A stretch of 64,000 nucleotides of DNA from RPQJ01 sp963732375 (GTDB lineage: Bacteria; Pseudomonadota; Gammaproteobacteria; Steroidobacterales; Steroidobacteraceae): assembly GCA_963732375.1 (NCBI GenBank), contig CAVSZE010000015.1:495233-559232 (forward strand). The letters run 5' to 3'. Each line of letters opens with the position of its first letter. The stretch's first letter is position 1. The notes under the pieces are model-generated. The model did not search any database. It was not told the origin of the DNA and was given only the letters and a program-made list of their open reading frames with translations. Shown piece by piece: positions 1 through 7,622 of the stretch. The position numbers and the translations under genes were made by a program.

Positions 1-269
1 TGCTCGGATACGTGGATGCGGCGGATGGGGGTGGCCTCACGCTGCATGTGCCGCCACACGCCGAGGCCCTGGAAGGTCCTGACCGTCCCGTTGGCCAGCG
101 CCGTGGTGCGTTCGTCGTAACTCGGGTGTTCCGTACCGCCCGGCACAGCCGCCTCGACGACCGCGATGCGCAACCCGATCGGCGCAAGCGCGAGCGCCAG
201 CGATGCGCCGACCAGTCCACCGCCGGCGATGGCCAGGTCGCAGTCGATTCGTCTCACCGGGACGGTCAT
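1..269 (-). CDS. ubiH: 2-octaprenyl-6-methoxyphenol hydroxylase-like FAD monooxygenase (partial)
   Basis: Only the first 89 codons are in the window; the gene runs off the left edge. The reverse strand encodes a protein starting MTVPVRRIDCDLAIAGGG with a Rossmann FAD-binding motif (GGGLVGASLALAL, residues 16-28), then an ERTTALANGTVRTF segment typical of the UbiH/VisC ubiquinone hydroxylases. These flavoproteins hydroxylate the ubiquinone ring at the inner membrane. It starts 7 nt after the pepP stop, and pepP-ubiH order is common in gammaproteobacteria. UbiH rather than UbiI/VisC is inferred mainly from this position; the substrate-specific part is missing. Confidence 0.8.
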   Translation of the reverse strand, partial: MTVPVRRIDCDLAIAGGGLVGASLALALAPIGLRIAVVEAAVPGGTEHPSYDERTTALANGTVRTFQGLGVWRHMQREATPIRRIHVSE

Positions 270-276
270 GGCTGCA

Positions 277-1587
277 TCAGGCGCACATCAGCCGCTCGAT
301 CTCGGCCGGCGCGCGCGGCAATCCGGCCGTCAGGATCTCGCCGCCATCGGCCGTGACTGCCACGTCGTCCTCGATCCGCACGCCGATGTTCCACCAGCGC
401 TTCGGCACGCCGCGGGTGCCGGCCGGGATATAGATGCCTGGCTCCACGGTCATGCACATCCCGGGCTCGAGCACGCGCCACTCGTCGCCGACCTTGTAGT
501 CACCGACGTCGTGCACGTCCATGCCGATCCAATGGCCGGTGCGGTGCATGTAGAACTTCTTGTACGCCTCGGACTTGATCAGCGTGGGTACCCGGCCCTT
601 CAGCAGCCCGATACGCACCAGCCCCTGGGTGATGGCGCGGACGGCCGCGTCGTGCGGATCGTTCCAGTGGTTGCCCGGACGGATACTGGCGATGGCCGCA
701 TCCTGTGCTTCCAGGACGACCTCGTAGACCGCCCGCTGCTCGGGCGTGAACCGCCCGTTGACCGGGAAGGTCCGGGTGATGTCGGAGGCGTAGTAGCGAT
801 ACTCGCAACCGGCGTCGATCAGCAGCAGGTCGCCGTCGCAGAGCTCGGCGTTGTTCGCATGGTAATGAAGCGTGCAGGCGTTCGCGCCACCGCCGACGAT
901 GGGGTGGTAGGCGATGTCTGCGTCGTGGCGGTGGAACTCGTGCAGAAGTTCCGCCATCACCTCGTACTCGCGCATGCCGGGGCGGGTAGCCCTCATGGCG
1001 CGGACATGGGCGCCGACCGAGATCTGCGCCGCACGGCGCATCACCGCAAGCTCGGTGCGGCTCTTGTAGAGGCGCATGTCGTGCAGCAGGTGGTCGAGCG
1101 CGACGAATTCCTGGGGCGTGTGCATGCCCTGCTTGGCCTGGCCGCGCAGCGTGTTGACCCAGCCGATGACGTGCTGGTCGAACTCCGGGTGGATACCCAT
1201 CGTGTGGTAGACACGGCTGCACTGTTCCATCAGGCCCGGCAGGATGTCGTCGATGTCGCCGATGGGGAAGGCGTCGTCCGCCCCGTAGTCCTGCGTGGCT
1301 CCGTCGGTGCCGGCTCGCTTTCCGTCCCAGGTCTCGCGCAGCGGGTCGCGGTCGCGCACGAACAGGATGTACTCGGCCTGCGCGCGGCCCGGCACCAGCA
1401 CGGCCACCGACTCCGGCTCGTCGAACCCGGTCAGGTAGTGGAAATCGCTGTCCGGGCGATAGTGGTAGTGAACGTCGCTGTTGCGCTGCTTCTCGGTGGC
1501 GGCGGGCAGGATGGCGATGCCACCCTTGCCGATCATGCGCATCAACTCACGGCGGCGACGCGCGAACTCGTTCTTTCGTACTGTCAT
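277..1587 (-). CDS. pepP: Xaa-Pro aminopeptidase (M24B)
   Basis: A 436-residue cytoplasmic metalloprotease that removes an N-terminal residue preceding proline; E. coli PepP is of similar size. The N-terminal non-catalytic domain contains YHYRPDSDFHYLTGFDEPES. The C-terminal pita-bread domain shows metal-ligand segments LLIDAGCEYRYYASDITRTF, HRTGHWIGMDVHDVG, MTVEPGIYIP and GVRIEDDVAV, carrying the expected Asp, His and Glu ligands. The start (MTVRKNEFARRRREL) follows a CCTCCAG-like stretch and matches where the family begins; the frame stays open upstream but that extension reads as the shadow of the neighbouring gene. It lies between the ygfB-like gene and ubiH, probably co-transcribed with both. 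Confidence 0.96.
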   Translation of the reverse strand: MTVRKNEFARRRRELMRMIGKGGIAILPAATEKQRNSDVHYHYRPDSDFHYLTGFDEPESVAVLVPGRAQAEYILFVRDRDPLRETWDGKRAGTDGATQDYGADDAFPIGDIDDILPGLMEQCSRVYHTMGIHPEFDQHVIGWVNTLRGQAKQGMHTPQEFVALDHLLHDMRLYKSRTELAVMRRAAQISVGAHVRAMRATRPGMREYEVMAELLHEFHRHDADIAYHPIVGGGANACTLHYHANNAELCDGDLLLIDAGCEYRYYASDITRTFPVNGRFTPEQRAVYEVVLEAQDAAIASIRPGNHWNDPHDAAVRAITQGLVRIGLLKGRVPTLIKSEAYKKFYMHRTGHWIGMDVHDVGDYKVGDEWRVLEPGMCMTVEPGIYIPAGTRGVPKRWWNIGVRIEDDVAVTADGGEILTAGLPRAPAEIERLMCA

Positions 1588-1597
1588 CTGGAGGGAA

Positions 1598-2149
1598 TCA
1601 GTGGCCTGCGCTCGGAGGTGGCTGGCTCGCACGCAGCGCGGCGAGGTCGTCGTAGACGAGCTGGACGGCCGCGCGCACGAACTCGACGAGTTCAATGAAG
1701 GCGTCCTCCTCGACCTCGGGACTCTCGGAGCCGACCGCCCCGGCCTGCGAAAACTTTGCAAGGTCGGAAAGTACCTCGGCAACGTCGTCCGGCATCTGTG
1801 CCCCGCCGGCCGTCCCGGCGGCACCGAACCCGTACAGGAATCCATGGCACCATGCGCTCAGTGCATCGACGCGTACTGCGAGCGGTTGTTCGTCGTCGGG
1901 CAGCAACGGCTCGAATTCCATCTGCCCCCCGGCGAGGGCAGCCGCGGTGCGCGCCCGGAGCGTCGGGAACCTATCGTCGTCGCGCCCGGCACCGTCCGGG
2001 ACGATTTCGTCCATCCACTCCGCAAGGCCGTAGTCGCGCCGGACGCAGGCTGCCCCGCAAAGGCAGCCGTGGGCCTCGGACGCGTGCACGGTCGAACCGG
2101 CGGCGGCGAGCGCTTGCGCGACCTCGTCGAATCTGGCGGGTTCCGTCAT
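1598..2149 (-). CDS. ygfB: YgfB/UPF0149 family protein
   Basis: A 183-residue acidic protein of the UPF0149 (YgfB/YecA-like) family, recognised by AHGCLCGAACVRRDYGLAEW near the N-terminus, WCHGFLYGFG in the middle and an EEDAFIELVEFVRAAVQLVYDDL helix near the C-terminus. YgfB has been linked in Pseudomonas to regulation of a programmed-death/beta-lactam pathway; a general biochemical role is not settled. The MTEPARFDEV start is chosen because it aligns with the family; an ATG nine codons upstream is less likely, since a TG-T-TACGAT minus-10 (2157-2162) lies between them. It heads the ygfB-pepP-ubiH operon and is divergent from the zapB-like gene. Confidence 0.9.
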   Translation of the reverse strand: MTEPARFDEVAQALAAAGSTVHASEAHGCLCGAACVRRDYGLAEWMDEIVPDGAGRDDDRFPTLRARTAAALAGGQMEFEPLLPDDEQPLAVRVDALSAWCHGFLYGFGAAGTAGGAQMPDDVAEVLSDLAKFSQAGAVGSESPEVEEDAFIELVEFVRAAVQLVYDDLAALRASQPPPSAGH

Positions 2150-2165
2150 CGTGATTATCGTAACA
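2147..2165 (-). promoter_or_regulatory. extended -10 promoter of the ygfB-pepP-ubiH operon
   Basis: On the reverse strand TG-T-TACGAT (minus-10 at 2157-2162, TG at 2164-2165) ends 7 nt before the ygfB ATG, so transcription would begin at or next to the start codon. No good -35 is visible at 17 nt upstream (GGCGTC), consistent with an extended -10 type. Sequence reading only. Confidence 0.4.
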
Positions 2166-2192
2166 TCGCGCGCCATCCGGACGCCGGTTCAA

Positions 2193-2221
2193 TTGATTCC
2201 ACACCGGTGCAGCCCTATAGT
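2193..2221 (+). promoter_or_regulatory. sigma-70 promoter of the zapB-like/zapA operon
   Basis: TTGATT (2193-2198), a 17-bp spacer and TATAGT (2216-2221) form a good sigma-70 match. The -10 ends only 7 nt before the ATG at 2229, so the transcript would be leaderless or nearly so; no Shine-Dalgarno sequence fits in between. Confidence 0.6.
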
Positions 2222-2228
2222 TCCTCGC

Positions 2229-2462
2229 ATGACCGAGACCGCCGCAAGATCCGCCATCGACGCCGAGCTGCGTCGCCTTGAACGCCGTGTGGACGAACTC
2301 GTCGCCACGGTCGGCCAGCTCAAGGAAGAGAACCGCGCGCTCAGGCAGCGGCAGGACACACTGATGACCGAGCGCGCCAACCTGCTGCAGAAGAACGAAC
2401 AGGTCCGGGCACGGGTCGAGGCGATGATCGGACGCCTGAAGGCAATGGAGCACGGCGCATGA
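2229..2462 (+). CDS. small coiled-coil protein, TIGR02449 family (ZapB-like)
   Basis: A 77-residue protein that is essentially one long amphipathic coiled coil (ELRRLERRVDELVATVGQLK onward), with heptad leucine/valine spacing through most of its length. It matches the small TIGR02449 family found just upstream of zapA in many gammaproteobacteria, and resembles ZapB in size and form. A role in FtsZ-ring assembly with ZapA is inferred from the 4-nt overlap with zapA and the shared promoter; it has no catalytic motif. The MTETAARSAIDAEL start is the first one after the promoter. Confidence 0.85.
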   Translation: MTETAARSAIDAELRRLERRVDELVATVGQLKEENRALRQRQDTLMTERANLLQKNEQVRARVEAMIGRLKAMEHGA

Positions 2463-2776
2463 GCGAAGAACGAGTGACGCGGGTGGGCGTGAGGCTGCTC
2501 GACCGCGAATACCAGGTCGCCTGCCCGGCCGAGGAGCGTGCCGACCTGCTCGATTCCGCGGAGTACCTCGACGCCAAGATGCGGGAGATCCGCGACTCGG
2601 GCAAGGTCACCGGGCTGGAGCGCATCGCCGTGATCTCGGCGCTCAACCTCGCGAACGAATTGATCAAGCTGCGTCGGCAGGGCTCGACGGTCGACGGCGA
2701 CGTGGGGGCGCGCCTGCGCGTCCTGCGCGAGCGCGTCGAGTCCGCGCTCGAGCGGGGGCAGCAACTGGAACTATAG
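2459..2776 (+). CDS. zapA: cell division protein ZapA
   Basis: A 105-residue FtsZ-ring-associated protein. The N-terminal part, with VGVRLLDREYQVACPAEERA and LLDSAEYLDAKMREIRDSGK, is the ZapA globular head; the C-terminal LERIAVISALNLANELIKLR and following helix form the coiled-coil dimerisation stalk. ZapA crosslinks FtsZ protofilaments at midcell. Its ATG overlaps the stop of the preceding coiled-coil gene (ATGA), so the two are translationally coupled. 6S RNA and ygfA follow, the conserved gammaproteobacterial order. Confidence 0.95.
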   Translation: MSEERVTRVGVRLLDREYQVACPAEERADLLDSAEYLDAKMREIRDSGKVTGLERIAVISALNLANELIKLRRQGSTVDGDVGARLRVLRERVESALERGQQLEL

Positions 2777-2807
2777 GAGGGCGACCCGGCTCGCCCTTCG
2801 ACGATTT

Positions 2808-2995
2808 GGCGCCGCCTGCGGTGTTCGACACGGTCCGGGTTACCTCTCGACCGTATGTTAATACCCTGGGGAGCCGGCCAGCCGGCACCGTTGTGCAAGT
2901 CCGCCCAGAGCGGGAAGCCTGAGGTGCTGTGGCCTTCCCCGCCTATTGCTCCATGTCGAGAGCAATGGTTCGTGACGGCACAGGCGGGTGGCGCC
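2808..2995 (+). ncRNA. ssrS: 6S RNA
   Basis: The roughly 188-nt space between zapA and ygfA is the conserved location of ssrS. Its ends pair: GGCGCCGCCTG at 2808-2818 with CAGGCGGGTGGCGCC at 2981-2995 forms the closing stem, and the interval has the 6S-like GCCTGCGGTGTTCG opening. Length agrees with the E. coli RNA (about 184 nt). 6S RNA binds sigma-70 RNA polymerase and mimics an open promoter, damping transcription in stationary phase. Exact ends are inferred from the pairing; a covariance-model search would settle them. Confidence 0.8.
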
Positions 2996-3027
2996 ATCCC
3001 CTTCCCACTGGCGGACGACCCCGACGC

Positions 3028-3669
3028 ATGGCGCAGCCGACCGCAGAGATTCGCGCCGAGCGTCGCAGGCTCCGCGCGCTGCGGCTCGGGCTGCCGCGCG
3101 CCGAGCGCGCCGCCGCCGAGTCGGCGATCCTGGCCACGTTGAAACGCCTGCGCGTCTTCCGCCCCGGTCGGCGCGTCGCCGTCTACCTCGCCATGCCCGG
3201 CGAGGCGAGCATCGCCGGTGCAATTCCGGTGGCGCTCGAGTCCCGCGCGGCACTCTACGTGCCGCAGGTGACCAGCCGGCGGCAAGGACGAATGCGTTTC
3301 GTGCGGTTGCGACGGGACTGCCCGCTGCGGCCCAACACCGCCGCGTTCGGCATCCTGGAACCTGCCGACGGCGTCCGCGAGTGGTTGCCGCCACCGCGCC
3401 TCGACGTGATCCTCGTCCCGCTGGTCGGCTTCGATCGCGAGGGCAATCGCCTTGGCATGGGTGCCGGCTACTACGACCGGGCGCTCCGGCAACGACGGGA
3501 CCGGGCCTGGCGCCGGCCCAGGCTCGTAGGCATCGCGTTTGCCTGCCAGGAAATCGGGCGCATCGAGCCTTCGCCCTGGGACGTTGCCCTCGATCTGGTC
3601 GTCACCGAACGCGAAATAATCATTCCCCGCCGCAACGCGGCTGAACGACGGCCGGAGGACCCTGCGTGA
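3028..3669 (+). CDS. ygfA: 5-formyltetrahydrofolate cyclo-ligase
   Basis: A 213-residue cytoplasmic enzyme converting 5-formyl-THF to 5,10-methenyl-THF with ATP. The signature GFDREGNRLGMGAGYYDRAL with the basic RRLRALRLGL N-terminus identifies the family. In E. coli ygfA shares its transcript with 6S RNA, and the same arrangement is seen here. The ATG at 3028 is the only sensible start, since the frame upstream runs through the 6S RNA. It overlaps the next gene by GTGA. Confidence 0.95.
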   Translation: MAQPTAEIRAERRRLRALRLGLPRAERAAAESAILATLKRLRVFRPGRRVAVYLAMPGEASIAGAIPVALESRAALYVPQVTSRRQGRMRFVRLRRDCPLRPNTAAFGILEPADGVREWLPPPRLDVILVPLVGFDREGNRLGMGAGYYDRALRQRRDRAWRRPRLVGIAFACQEIGRIEPSPWDVALDLVVTEREIIIPRRNAAERRPEDPA

Positions 3670-4130
3670 ACTACTGGCTCTTCAAGTCGGAGCCCGACAC
3701 CTTCGGTGTGGACGACCTCGCGCGTTGCGAGGATGCGACGACGGCCTGGGACGGCGTGCGCAACTACCAGGTGCGGAACTTCCTGCGCGACTCGATCCGC
3801 AAGGGCGACCAGGGATTCTTCTATCACTCGAGCTGCGCCGAGCCCGGTGTTGCAGGCGTCGTGAAAGTGGTGCGTGCGGGTTATCCGGAAGCCGCTGCAC
3901 TCGACCGGAAGCACCGCTACTTCGATGCTTCGAGCGATCGCGAATCGCCTCGCTGGTACAGCGTGGACGTGCGTCTCGAGCGGCGCATCGAGCCCGTGAT
4001 CAGCCTCGAAACGTTGCGCAAACATGCGCATGGAGCGCTCTCGGAGATGCTGATCCTGCGTCGCGGCAACCGGCTCTCGATCACGCCGGTGACGCGCGAA
4101 GAGTGGCGTTTAATTCTCTCTCTCGCATGA
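3666..4130 (+). CDS. EVE domain protein
   Basis: A 154-residue single-domain protein, starting with GTG that overlaps the ygfA stop. The sequence MNYWLFKSEPDTFGVDDLAR, GVRNYQVRNFLRD, GDQGFFYHSSC and the closing LILRRGNRLSITPVT are characteristic of the EVE fold (PUA-like, related to thymocyte nuclear protein 1). EVE proteins are thought to bind modified bases in DNA or RNA; the ligand here is unknown. It is a frequent downstream neighbour of ygfA. Family call is secure, function is not. Confidence 0.92.
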   Translation: MNYWLFKSEPDTFGVDDLARCEDATTAWDGVRNYQVRNFLRDSIRKGDQGFFYHSSCAEPGVAGVVKVVRAGYPEAAALDRKHRYFDASSDRESPRWYSVDVRLERRIEPVISLETLRKHAHGALSEMLILRRGNRLSITPVTREEWRLILSLA

Positions 4131-4236
4131 GCGAATGCCTGCATTCGCAGCATGAGCGCGTTGCGACACTCTCTCGTGACGATGCACGGCGATCACGAGT
4201 GCGTCACGAGTGCAAGAAAAATTATTTGCCTGCCTA

Positions 4237-4265
4237 TTGCAATTGAGTTTTGAATTGGGTAAATA
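4237..4265 (+). promoter_or_regulatory. promoter of the 24-residue Lys/Ala gene
   Basis: TTGCAA (4237-4242), an exact 17-bp spacer and TAAATA (4260-4265) sit in a locally AT-rich patch that stands out from the GC-rich surroundings. The ATG at 4301 lies about 28 nt after the likely transcription start, with GGAG at 4289-4292 as ribosome binding site. Confidence 0.6.
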
Positions 4266-4300
4266 CTGCGCCCGGACTAACCCGACATGGAGAAATGAAA

Positions 4301-4375
4301 ATGGCAGCGAAGAAAAAGGCGAAGGCGAAGAAGGCTCCGGCTAAGAAGAAGGCTGCGGCCAAGAAGAAGAAGTAA
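4301..4375 (+). CDS. 24-residue lysine/alanine-rich basic peptide
   Basis: The peptide starts MAAKKKAKAKKAPAKKK and ends in four lysines; apart from the initiator Met and a single proline it contains only Lys and Ala. A good ribosome binding site (GGAG, 8 nt before ATG), a well-spaced promoter at 4237-4265 and a strong terminator at 4397-4428 frame it as a stand-alone unit, which argues that it is real despite its size. The composition recalls histone H1-like or AlgP-type C-terminal tails, so binding to DNA, RNA or other polyanions is possible, but that is inference. I do not recognise a named family. Confidence 0.6.
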   Translation: MAAKKKAKAKKAPAKKKAAAKKKK

Positions 4376-4396
4376 GCTTCGTACTGAAGCTTGACG

Positions 4397-4428
4397 ACTG
4401 TGCCCGCGAAAGCGGGCACAGTTGTTTC
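4397..4428 (+). terminator. intrinsic terminator
   Basis: A perfect 11-bp stem, ACTGTGCCCGC / GCGGGCACAGT, closes a GAAA tetraloop and is followed by TGTTTC. It ends the Lys/Ala peptide unit just before rpiA. Confidence 0.75.
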
Positions 4429-4443
4429 GGGGGTAGCCAAACG

Positions 4444-5109
4444 ATGAACCAGGACCAGAAGAAGCAGCGCGCGGCGGAAGCGGCGCTCGAGTTCGTCCGC
4501 GAAGGCGAGGTGGTCGGCGTCGGCACCGGTTCGACGGTCAACTTCTTCATCGACGCCGTGGCGCCGCTCGGGAAACGGATCGCAGGCGCGGTCTCGAGCT
4601 CGGAAGCCAGCACGAAGCGGCTTCGCGCCCATGGCATCGAGGTACTCGAGCTGGACGCCACCGGCCAGATCGGGGTGTACGTGGACGGCGCCGACGAGGC
4701 GACCCGCGCGCTCGAACTGATCAAGGGCGGCGGCGGCGCGCTGACCCGCGAAAAGATCGTCGCAGCCGCCTCCCGCCGGTTCGTCTGCATCGTGGACGAG
4801 CAGAAAGTGGTGGACAGGCTCGGGCGCTTCCCGCTCCCGGTCGAGATCATCCCGATGGCGCGCTCGCTGGTGGCCAGGGAGCTCGCGCGCCTGGGCGGAA
4901 ACCCGGTGCTCCGCGCAGGATTCGTCACCGACAACGGCAACCACATCCTGGACGTGCACGGACTCGACATTCCCGATCCGGCAGCGCTCGAGAGCGAGCT
5001 GAACCAGGTCCCGGGCGTGGTGACGGTGGGCCTGTTCGCACGCCGACCCGCAGATATCCTGCTGGTCGGCACGGCTGGTGGTGTCGTAACGTTGGCACGT
5101 GAGGCCTGA
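4444..5109 (+). CDS. rpiA: ribose-5-phosphate isomerase A
   Basis: A 221-residue cytoplasmic enzyme interconverting ribose 5-phosphate and ribulose 5-phosphate in the pentose phosphate pathway. Diagnostic segments are VVGVGTGSTVNFFI (phosphate loop), VYVDGADEA and KGGGGALTREK (active-site Asp, Lys and Glu), and GLFARRPADILLVG near the C-terminus. Length is typical. It follows a terminator, so it probably has its own start; its last codons overlap the GTG start of glcD, suggesting coupling to the glycolate genes. Confidence 0.97.
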   Translation: MNQDQKKQRAAEAALEFVREGEVVGVGTGSTVNFFIDAVAPLGKRIAGAVSSSEASTKRLRAHGIEVLELDATGQIGVYVDGADEATRALELIKGGGGALTREKIVAAASRRFVCIVDEQKVVDRLGRFPLPVEIIPMARSLVARELARLGGNPVLRAGFVTDNGNHILDVHGLDIPDPAALESELNQVPGVVTVGLFARRPADILLVGTAGGVVTLAREA

Positions 5110-6556
5110 CACGACGCTGATCCGCCAACTCCGGGCTGCACTCGGCCCGGACGCCGTCCTCTCGGCACCCGAATCCTGCGTCGCATTCGAATGCGACGCG
5201 CTCGCCACCCACCGGCGCATACCGGATCTCGTCGCGTTGCCCGGCAGCGTGGACGAGGTAATCGCGGTGCTGCGGATTGCAGCCGGGCTCCGCGTCCCGG
5301 TCGTGGCGCGAGGTGCCGGCACCGGCCTGTCCGGCGGCGCGCTGCCGGTGGAAGGCGGCATCCTGCTGGTGCTGTCGCGACTGAACCGCATTCTCGAAGT
5401 GGATCCCCGACGGCGCCTCGCCCGGGTCCAGCCGGGCGTCACCAATCTCGCGATCTCGGACGCCGCGGCCCCGCACGGGCTTTTCTACGCGCCGGACCCG
5501 TCGTCGCAACTCGCGTGCACCATCGGCGGCAACGTCGCGGAGAATTCCGGCGGCGTCCACTGCCTCAAGTACGGCCTCACGGTCCACAACCTGCTCGAAC
5601 TGGTGGTCGCCACCGCGGACGGCGAACTCATCACGGTCGGCTCGCCGCTGGGCGAGGCGCCGGGACTCTCGCTGCTGCCGCTGCTAACAGGATCGGAGGG
5701 CATGCTCGGCGTGGTCGTCGAGGCGACGGTGCGGCTGGTGCCGCTGCCCGAGCGTGTGGAACTGGTGCTGGCCTCGTTCGGCGACGTCGGGCGCTGCGCC
5801 GACGCGGTCGGACGCGTGATCGCCTCGGGCATCGTGCCGGCCGGCCTCGAGATGATGGACGGCCCCGCGCTCCGGGCGGCCGAGGCGTTTGCGCATTGCG
5901 GCTACCCGCCGGATGCGGCAGCCGTTCTGCTATGCGAACTCGACGGTCTCGAACACGACGTGCAGTCGCAGCTGGACGCCGTCACCGAGCTGCTCAATGG
6001 TTGCGGCGCCACGACCACACGTACCGCGGCAGGCGCGGGCGAGCGCGCGCGCATGTGGTCGGGCCGCAAGTCTGCTTTCCCGGCCGTCGGCCGGCTGGCC
6101 GCCGACTACTACTGCATGGACGGCACGATCCCGCGCCGCCACCTTGCAACTGTCCTCGGCCGGATCGAGGCAATGGCGCGCGAGGCCGACCTGTCGGTCG
6201 CCAATGTCTTTCACGCCGGCGACGGCAACCTGCACCCGCTCATACTGTTCGACGCCGGGCGACCCGGCGAACTCGATCGAGCCGAGCGCCTCGGGGCCGA
6301 CATCCTCGAACTCTGCGTTGCCGTCGGCGGCACCGTCACCGGCGAGCACGGCGTCGGCGTCGAGAAGCTCGGTCCGATGTGCACGCAGTTCGGATCAGCC
6401 GAACTGGAAGTCTTCCACGCGATCAAGCGTGTGTTCGATCCCGAGGGCCGCCTGAACCCGGGCAAGGCCGTGCCGACGCTGGCCCGCTGCGCGGACTACG
6501 GGGCGATGCGCGTGCACGGCGGCAAGCTGCCCCACCCACACCTGCCACGCTTCTGA
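5099..6556 (+). CDS. glcD: glycolate oxidase FAD-linked subunit GlcD
   Basis: A 485-residue flavoprotein of the FAD-linked oxidase (FAD_binding_4 / FAD-oxidase_C) type. The FAD-binding part carries GAGTGLSGGALPVEGGILL and PDPSSQLACTIGGNVAENSGG; the C-terminal part has VFHAGDGNLHPLILFD and GTVTGEHGVGVEKLG, both typical of GlcD. With GlcE and GlcF it oxidises glycolate to glyoxylate at the membrane. The GTG start lies inside the end of rpiA. glcE follows after 3 nt and glcF overlaps it closely, a compact glcDEF operon. D-lactate dehydrogenase homologues are related, but the three-gene set supports glycolate. Confidence 0.93.
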   Translation: MRPDTTLIRQLRAALGPDAVLSAPESCVAFECDALATHRRIPDLVALPGSVDEVIAVLRIAAGLRVPVVARGAGTGLSGGALPVEGGILLVLSRLNRILEVDPRRRLARVQPGVTNLAISDAAAPHGLFYAPDPSSQLACTIGGNVAENSGGVHCLKYGLTVHNLLELVVATADGELITVGSPLGEAPGLSLLPLLTGSEGMLGVVVEATVRLVPLPERVELVLASFGDVGRCADAVGRVIASGIVPAGLEMMDGPALRAAEAFAHCGYPPDAAAVLLCELDGLEHDVQSQLDAVTELLNGCGATTTRTAAGAGERARMWSGRKSAFPAVGRLAADYYCMDGTIPRRHLATVLGRIEAMAREADLSVANVFHAGDGNLHPLILFDAGRPGELDRAERLGADILELCVAVGGTVTGEHGVGVEKLGPMCTQFGSAELEVFHAIKRVFDPEGRLNPGKAVPTLARCADYGAMRVHGGKLPHPHLPRF

Positions 6557-6559
6557 CCG

Positions 6560-7618
6560 ATGTCCGACCACGACGCCACGCCGGAACTCATCGAGCGCGT
6601 GCGCGACGCGACCGCCGACGGCGCGCCGCTGCGGATCGTTGGTGGCGACACCAAGCGCTTCCTCGGCCGCGCGGTGCCTGGCATCGAGCTGCATACGTCC
6701 GGCCACGCGGGCATCGTCACCTACGATCCAGCGGAACTGGTGATCACTGCCCGGGCCGGCACGCCACTGCGCGAGGTAGAGGCCGCGCTCGCCGCGCAGC
6801 GCCAGCGCCTTCCGTTCGAGCCGCCGTCGTTCGGCGAATCGGCCACGGTCGGCGGTACCGTCGCCTGCGGCCTGGCCGGGCCGGGCCGGGTTGCCTTCGG
6901 TCCGCTGCGCGACTACGTACTAGGTGTCCGGGTGCTGACCGGTGACGGTCGCGTGCTGCGCCTCGGCGGCGAAGTCATCAAGAATGTCGCCGGCTACGAC
7001 GTCGCGCGCACGATGGCCGGCGCATTCGGCACGCTCGGCGTACTGCTCGACGTCTCGATCAAGGTGCTGCCCTGCGCGGTGGCATCACGAACACTGTCGC
7101 TGGAACGCAACGCCGGGGAAGCATTGGTCGAACTCGGGCGTCTCGCGGCCACGGCCATGCCACTCACCGCGAGCTGCTGGTGCAGAGGGTCACTCTCGCT
7201 GCGCTTCGAGGGCACCGAGCGCACGCTGGACGAGGTGCAGCGACGCGTCGGCGGCATGCCGTTGGACGATGGCGCCGAGCTGTGGCGATCGATACGCGAG
7301 CACACACATCCGTTTCTTGCGGCACAGGTGCCGCTGTGGCGCCTTCACGTGCCTGCTGCAACGTCTGCACTCCCGATGAGGGGGGAGCCGCTGATCGAGT
7401 GGAACGGCCTGCAGCGATGGTATGCGGTCGATTCGACAACTGTTTTCGACGCTGCCTCGGCCGCAGGCGGACATGCGACGCTCTTTCGTCACGACGGCGT
7501 CGCTGACGCGGTCTTCGCGCGACCGGCCGACGCATTGATGCGCCTTCACGATTCGCTGAAGAGGATCTTTGATCCCGCCGGCATCCTGAATGCCGGCCGC
7601 ATGTACACGGACTTCTAG
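6560..7618 (+). CDS. glcE: glycolate oxidase FAD-binding subunit GlcE
   Basis: A 352-residue protein homologous to the N-terminal FAD domain of GlcD. It shows LRIVGGDTKRFLGR at the start of the FAD fold, then FGESATVGGTVACGLAGPGR and VIKNVAGYDVARTMAGAFGTLGVL, conserved in GlcE. The closing LHDSLKRIFDPAGILNAGRM motif is shared with GlcD-type oxidases. GlcE is required for glycolate oxidase activity. It sits between glcD and glcF with minimal spacing. Confidence 0.94.
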   Translation: MSDHDATPELIERVRDATADGAPLRIVGGDTKRFLGRAVPGIELHTSGHAGIVTYDPAELVITARAGTPLREVEAALAAQRQRLPFEPPSFGESATVGGTVACGLAGPGRVAFGPLRDYVLGVRVLTGDGRVLRLGGEVIKNVAGYDVARTMAGAFGTLGVLLDVSIKVLPCAVASRTLSLERNAGEALVELGRLAATAMPLTASCWCRGSLSLRFEGTERTLDEVQRRVGGMPLDDGAELWRSIREHTHPFLAAQVPLWRLHVPAATSALPMRGEPLIEWNGLQRWYAVDSTTVFDAASAAGGHATLFRHDGVADAVFARPADALMRLHDSLKRIFDPAGILNAGRMYTDF

Positions 7619-7622
7619 GACG

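Noticed and set aside
166..1698. Long rightward frame opposite pepP (about 510 codons).
   Set aside because: Composition is that of an antisense shadow, and PepP on the other strand has all catalytic motifs.
2779..2796. GGGCGA-CCCGGC-TCGCCC hairpin right after zapA, considered as a terminator.
   Set aside because: Only a 6-bp stem with no T-run, and 6S RNA follows within 12 nt; it may be part of the 6S promoter or leader region.
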